A DNA stretch of 64,000 nucleotides from contig OZ017766.1 of assembly GCA_963969345.1 (NCBI GenBank), positions 8,494,001 to 8,558,000 of the forward strand. The letters run 5' to 3'. This DNA comes from Turbatrix aceti. Its lineage: Eukaryota > Nematoda > Chromadorea > Rhabditida > Panagrolaimidae. This document shows, in pieces, positions 58,830 through 64,000 of this stretch (its first letter is position 1; each line of letters begins with the position of its first letter). The notes below the pieces were generated by a model. The model saw only the letters and a list, made by a program, of their open reading frames with translations, made no database searches and was not told the origin of the DNA. Made by a program: the position numbers and the translations under genes.

Positions 58830-60832
58830 GATCAGAGTGGCGTACAGTTCAGTGGACTGAAAGAAGAAGAAGTAACCGATATAGACCACACCCACACATT
58901 GTATATTCGCACGCAAGATGATACCCTAATTGCACTCAAACCAAAAAATACGTTTTTTAAAGGAAACAAATGTACTCAAGTAAACTTAATACGAAAATGA
59001 AGTATCAAATAATTTAATAAAATTTTTAAGATAAATATAACATTACATATGTATTTGATACATATTAAAAAAATATGTATATAACTTTTTTGAAGCAATC
59101 AACTAGTCTGTACGGCACTTTTTTACAAAAGGTACTGATTGAAGAGAATTCATCGCACTGGCGGTAATTTCAATTGCTGTCAAACGTTAAATGAAAATGT
59201 ATTTAACGTATGGAACAGATGTAGTCTACGAGTTTTAAAAACACTATCGAAAAGCACGTGTTAAAGCATCCAAGATATAGCCGTCATTAAAATGAAGGAC
59301 TGGCACGCATGATATATAGAATTTGCTAGTTCTTCATTTCACACAAGCTGTTTTAAAACAGAATCGTTTTCCCCTGGGAAAGTAAAGGACGATTTCTTAT
59401 TTAAAATAACTATTTATATTATAAGTGATAATTTAAATGCAAATGCAAATGCCGTACGGGGAGGGGAACCTATACGGTGTGTAGTATGTAAATGTAGCTT
59501 AATTATCTAGACCACAACATAATCATGTCTTCCACGTGTTCAACGGAGGAACTAACGTTCTGAATGTACTTATTTTTTATTCGCTCCACTTACTTACAAA
59601 AACGCTAATTAATTAACAAAAAACATTTTTTACATGCCCGTGTAAAAACGATACTTATATACTACTATGTACCTACGCTTTTGTTTTAGTACATACTTGG
59701 CATCATGAGATGTTTGTTGATATTTGCTGTAACAAAAGAAAACATAAATAACAAGCAGCTGATATGAATCACATGCAATGACTTAACTAACAGACATCAT
59801 AGGGGAAAAAGTCAACCTTCTGATTTCGAAAAAAAAAGTTTGTTTCCACCTGACTTTTTCCCAAAGGAGTTTATAATGTCTTCAGCTCATGTGTATTTTG
59901 GTGACAATGGTGTACTAAATATAAGCTCACTAGAACATTCCTCTAGATCACTGTGTCATTACCTTTCTTTTCAGTATTTTAGCCCGTAAACTTTGGCAAG
60001 TTTTGTTCAAAATCTATTTTGTGATGTAAAGATGCACCAAAACACAGTAAAGTATATTTACATACATAAATATGTAGTTTGACATAAAAAATGTTTTCTT
60101 GACAAGATTTGATTGATCCAGATTAACAAATTCGCAAACATCAAGTACGTTTCGTTTTGCCGCAAACAGAATTTTTTTCTAAAAATCATGGTTAACTACA
60201 AAACTTGTGTTAGTTTTTTTTTGATAATCTATACGGTTTGTAGTAAGTATGTAAATGTGGAAATAAAATAAAATTACACGATAACCTGCGGCGAAACGTG
60301 AAAACCCGATAAATGCAGTAAAATTCCACAATGGCCATTATTGTTTTTAATAACAAGTTTTTATAAAATAACGCCAATATAATTATATGTAAAATAATGA
60401 TAAAAAACGATTGTTTGGGTTATTTTATCCTTATAGTTATTAAAAAATATAACTAAGTCTCAGCCCATGGTTTCTTTAGATCGAAAGTTAGCCACATTTT
60501 GGGTTCAAAGTTTCGAAACAACTTTTAATTGGACAAGCTATATTTTGGATCTTTGTAGTACAGAGTCTGTATTTAAGTAAATGGAGCGCATTATATATAA
60601 CTATAGTATACTCTTATGTTAAGCCACCTAACGTGAAGAACATCTCATTCATTACATGTAATTGTTTGTAGCCTAAAACCCCCACTTGTTATTCCACCAC
60701 CCCGTTATGTAGTCAAGTAATTACGAATGTCGTAAACAATGTGTTGTGTTTTCATTGCAAATTTATTTTAAAAAGAAAAAAACAAAATCGTGCTCGAGTT
60801 TTATAATTATATAAATTTATGTACAGTAATTA
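58830..60832. other. Intergenic between receptor copies 2 and 3
   Basis: About 2 kb of AT-rich DNA; no gene, element or long repeat recognised. Confidence 0.5.
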
Positions 60833-62269
60833 TTATGACTTAACAACTGTAGTAGATGCCACAGGAGAACTGCTGTTTTCGGGGGATTGGGACGTTGCCT
60901 GATTCTTTGCTCTCATTACCGTCTGCTTTTTTTCTTGTTGTGGTCCCTCCCACGTTGTTGTCAGATGTTTGAAGTACGAATTTTGATCCTGGATAGCAAT
61001 GAGATTGCCTCCGGTGATGCTCTGCAGAGGAAATGTTTTTTTAGATGCCAAAAGTCGTCCCAGTGAACAGTGAAGACGATTTTCGATCAGGTTTCTTAAA
61101 AATATTTACGGTATATAAAATGTTGACATTAAAAAAATAAAACGTACAAAAAATACTTGCGTGTTTCACTGTGAGCATAAATGTATGGACTGGCAAGGAA
61201 CAATCCGTCGACAGAGTATGTAACATACTGTAAACAATTGTACCACGCGTTTAGTGTGACTGATCCGCTGAAAAATTATAAATGTCAAGTTTTTGTAAAC
61301 ATTTTATTGGATTAAGTAAAAACATACCTCGGACTGATATAAAACAAATTCCATGCAAAGAAGATCATTTGTATTGTACTCATGACTGCGCAATAAATTA
61401 TAAAAGCAATAATTGCTCGTAGATTTCGAATGTTTTCAGAAATCTGATACCGTCTGCCGAGTTCCATTTTACCGGTTAGAAAATCTTTTTTGTAAGATTT
61501 TTTATTCATTTTGAGCAGACATGTTGCAAACTAAATAAAAACAAGATTTTACAAGATCAAAAGTTATGTAATCATCTTTCGTGCAAAAAAAAGTATTCAA
61601 TACAATTTCCTTCCTATTCAAATGAAACAAACTGATAAACAAGTAAATACATACGCAGTTTTTTGATTCATTGCTGCAAAAAAACGGAACTTACCACGAG
61701 AGCGAATACGTCTATCGTCGAGATGAGTGGCAGAAAGAATAGAGCACTGACGACCTCTGCACGTATGAGAATTTGTGAAACGAGTGGATAAGTATACTGT
61801 AAAAATACGGTAAAAACACAAATGTATACACTTTTTGAAAACAGATTACCGGTGCCAAAAGTAGAAAAAAAGACACGACAAGTGAAGAAGAACCCGAGTG
61901 ACTTTCTAATTTGCAGGTTACGATGACCAATTCGATTACAATTAAGATTTCGGATGCTCTTTTGGTCCACGAAGCGAGTCTGCAGATAAAGTCGATTAGC
62001 GAAGAAAGATTTACGTCCAGACTGTCTTTAAACACCCGATCGTAGACCAAAAATAGTCGAGAGAATCCAATGATAAAAACCAGCACGCAGACATGAGCGA
62101 TTTGAAGTCGAAGATTGTGATGCATTGTTTGGATTTTGATCAAAATACAGATAAAAGCAATGTTTGATACAAATGAACAAAGCCAAAATGAAACTTCTGC
62201 AATAGAGAAGACAATTTGATACCATGTTACGTAGGGTGGCATTGCTGTTTGAAATAAGGAAAGATTCAT
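60833..62269 (-). CDS. Sre-like seven-transmembrane chemoreceptor, copy 3 (368 aa)
   Basis: Exons 62269-61850, 61796-61695, 61530-61328, 61267-61148 and 61094-60833 give 368 residues. It has the same architecture and GRRYQISENIRNLRA loop as copies 1 and 2. The region around helices 2-4 is the most diverged (VLVFIIGFSRLFL, then SSLIDFICRLASW), as expected if ligand preference differs. The last acceptor is the unusual TTTTTAAG. The tail (SPENSSSPVASTTVVKS) is closest to copy 1. Confidence 0.85.
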
Positions 62270-62895
62270 GATAGGAGAGACATTGTTGGTATCCAACATT
62301 TTTGTAGGAGAACACTTGGGTGGACTACAGACAGGTAAAGCGACTCAGATTGATAACAACTATTATTGGCTGACGTCGTACGAATGCATCGCAATTTCGT
62401 GAGCAATGCCATAATTGCACCTCATCTTTGTCATTTATCATGCAGCATCATATAAGCATCATTGTCCTTCACCTGTTCTACGGAAATCTGTATTTAAAAA
62501 ACCCCCGTACAGGTTTTTGATTTGCTCATAACGTCTAAAAAAACAGTTTTGCAGATAAAAACCTAACTTATTGTTCTGTAGTAAAAAAAATTAAATACAT
62601 AATTCGTAATTTTACGAAACTTTTTGTTGATGTTTGTCGCAAAAAGTATACAACTATGCTGTATACAGCTTTGATGAGCCACCAACTGTTTTTAACTGAC
62701 TTATGTTAGTTCTAAGAACAGAGCTTTTGTAGTCGAGTAATTAAATAAACCCAGACTACAAAAGTACTGCGTTGTACATTCATTGTCTTGCAAAATGTAT
62801 TTTATGTCTTAGCATTAAGTTTATAATAGTTTTATCAATTTGTAGTATATTTATGTATCTCACAAATGAAAAAAATATTTAGTTCAAAAGGATGA
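62270..62895. other. Intergenic between Sre-like copy 3 and the Srt gene
   Basis: AT-rich; no gene seen. It must contain the promoter of receptor copy 3. Confidence 0.5.
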
Positions 62896-64000
62896 TCATT
62901 CATTAAGCTGACCAGTCGGAGTGACCGATTGCCACGCTCCAGTTTTAGAGCTGATATGCTGTACTGTAGTCGTGTTACACAGAATCCTCTTGACTTCTCG
63001 GCGCATCGTAACATTTGCCAGAATGTAAGAAATCGGTGCCGCTGCGTGGGTGGTCTGCCACAGCAACTGACCCATCATCGCGATATGTGGCGGAAACTCG
63101 ACAAACTGCATTCCGACGTAGATAAAGCATCCGAAGAAGTCGATGACGCAGATGATGCTTGCCTGAATCAGGACTTGCCGCTGGATTCTTGTGATACGGA
63201 TCGGGTCCATGCTTAGCTTCATGCGCAATTTTACGCAACAAAAGAGACAGCCATACAAGGCCAACAGAACTGCGCAGATAACGATGCAATGGATAAAGTG
63301 GATGTAATGAGGATACTAAAAGATGAACATCAGACATGCCGAATTGTCTTTTTCGTTCTTACATTTTCGTTATCAGTAGTGCCATTTCTCTCGGGTGTTG
63401 CAATAAAAGGGTCGAAGAAGCAGGCGTATAAATTTGAATTGTAAATTGCAGGAGTCGTGATAAACCAGTTATAAAGATAGTATGATGCCACAATCATTAT
63501 CCAAATGTAAGTTCTAGACCCTCCGAATAGTCTGTGAGTAACACCGGGATAGATGATGTCAATGACTCTATTGAAGGCCAAAAGAACTACAGTAGCCGAT
63601 CCTCCCATCCAGCCGGCAATCGCAAAGGATCCAAGAGTGTACGCCAGGTTGGGGTACATACAGTATACAGCGCCCTTGATGGAAAAAAATCCGGCGGAAA
63701 ATGATTGGGTCAGAGTGATCATGTCTATGATGCTCAAGAAAAACATGATCTGAAAAAAGAGTGTATCAGTCGATAAAAACATGATAGATACTTACTTTGT
63801 AGCAGGAATACTTGGTCAGGTCGGACTCTATGAACACGATTATGAAAGGAATGTATATAGCCTAAAATACATTTGCATGATTTTTTGACCTCCAAAACAA
63901 AGATAACCAACCATGTAAACAACTCCAACAAGAATGAAGAATATCCCAACTGCCAAATTTTGATTCCCAAGCTCTTGCCATTCTTCAAAAGTCCGATTCG
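62896..64000 (-). CDS. Srt-class chemoreceptor, 5' end beyond the window (319 aa seen)
   Basis: Four exons in phase: (64000)-63912, 63861-63796, 63749-63363 and 63315-62896. The visible protein starts at NRTFEEWQELG and runs through the first helix (LAVGIFFILVGVVYM). Helix 2 (IMFFLSIIDMITL), a conserved YCMYPNLAY segment, an LAFNRVIDI stretch after helix 3, and C-terminal QVLIQASIICVIDFFGCFIYV...WQTTHAAAPISYILAN match class Srt of the nematode seven-transmembrane receptors. Missing: the start codon and a short N terminus to the right of the window. Probable sensory-neuron chemoreceptor; unrelated in sequence to the three Sre-like neighbours. Confidence 0.85.

Noticed and set aside
1..64000. 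CRISPR arrays, rRNA, tRNA genes
   Set aside because: The regular arrays are eukaryotic minisatellites without unique spacers; I found no convincing tRNA A/B boxes or rRNA sequence by eye, though a covariance-model scan would be decisive.

Overview
The window reads as nuclear DNA of a free-living-type nematode, probably of the rhabditid lineage. It is very AT-rich. Genes are split by introns with GT donors and the nematode TTTTCAG/TTTTTAG acceptor. It carries seven-transmembrane chemoreceptors of the nematode-only Sre-like and Srt classes. All gene models were joined by hand from splice sites and reading phase; every complete model closes in frame, but none has transcript support.

Layout. 1-11.5 kb is mostly gene-free: a hAT-like mobile element (767-1250), one unrecognised Cys-rich gene (3001-5340, minus), a 1 kb near-perfect foldback element (6002-7031) and a minisatellite. 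11.5-12.7 kb holds a secreted four-EF-hand protein between two arrays of the same minisatellite. 13.3-22.3 kb is one large unrecognised nine-exon gene (minus, 1435 aa) with a second foldback element in an intron. It is divergent from a CENP-C-like kinetochore gene (23.2-27.9 kb). 28-33 kb is a tandem array of a two-gene module, a one-helix microprotein plus a small secreted Cys-rich protein, with the first microprotein decayed. 33.3-33.9 kb is a small AT-hook protein. 34.9-42.0 kb holds three paralogous single-pass membrane proteins with Cys-rich C-terminal domains. 44.1-52.9 kb is a katanin p80 (KATNB1-type) gene with two multi-kilobase introns. 53.7-62.3 kb holds three tandem Sre-like receptors with matching exon lengths, followed by an Srt receptor cut by the window end.

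Themes. Three local gene families grew by tandem duplication (microprotein/Cys-rich module, membrane proteins, chemoreceptors), as expected for rapidly evolving surface or sensory genes. They sit among conserved single genes for chromosome and microtubule work (CENP-C-like, katanin p80). A family of short elements rich in TTCGCGAA pervades the window. At least one copy has an exact 8-bp target duplication, and in two paralogous genes related sequence has expanded into long arrays inside the same intron. Many long open frames in these repeats are artefacts and are not annotated.
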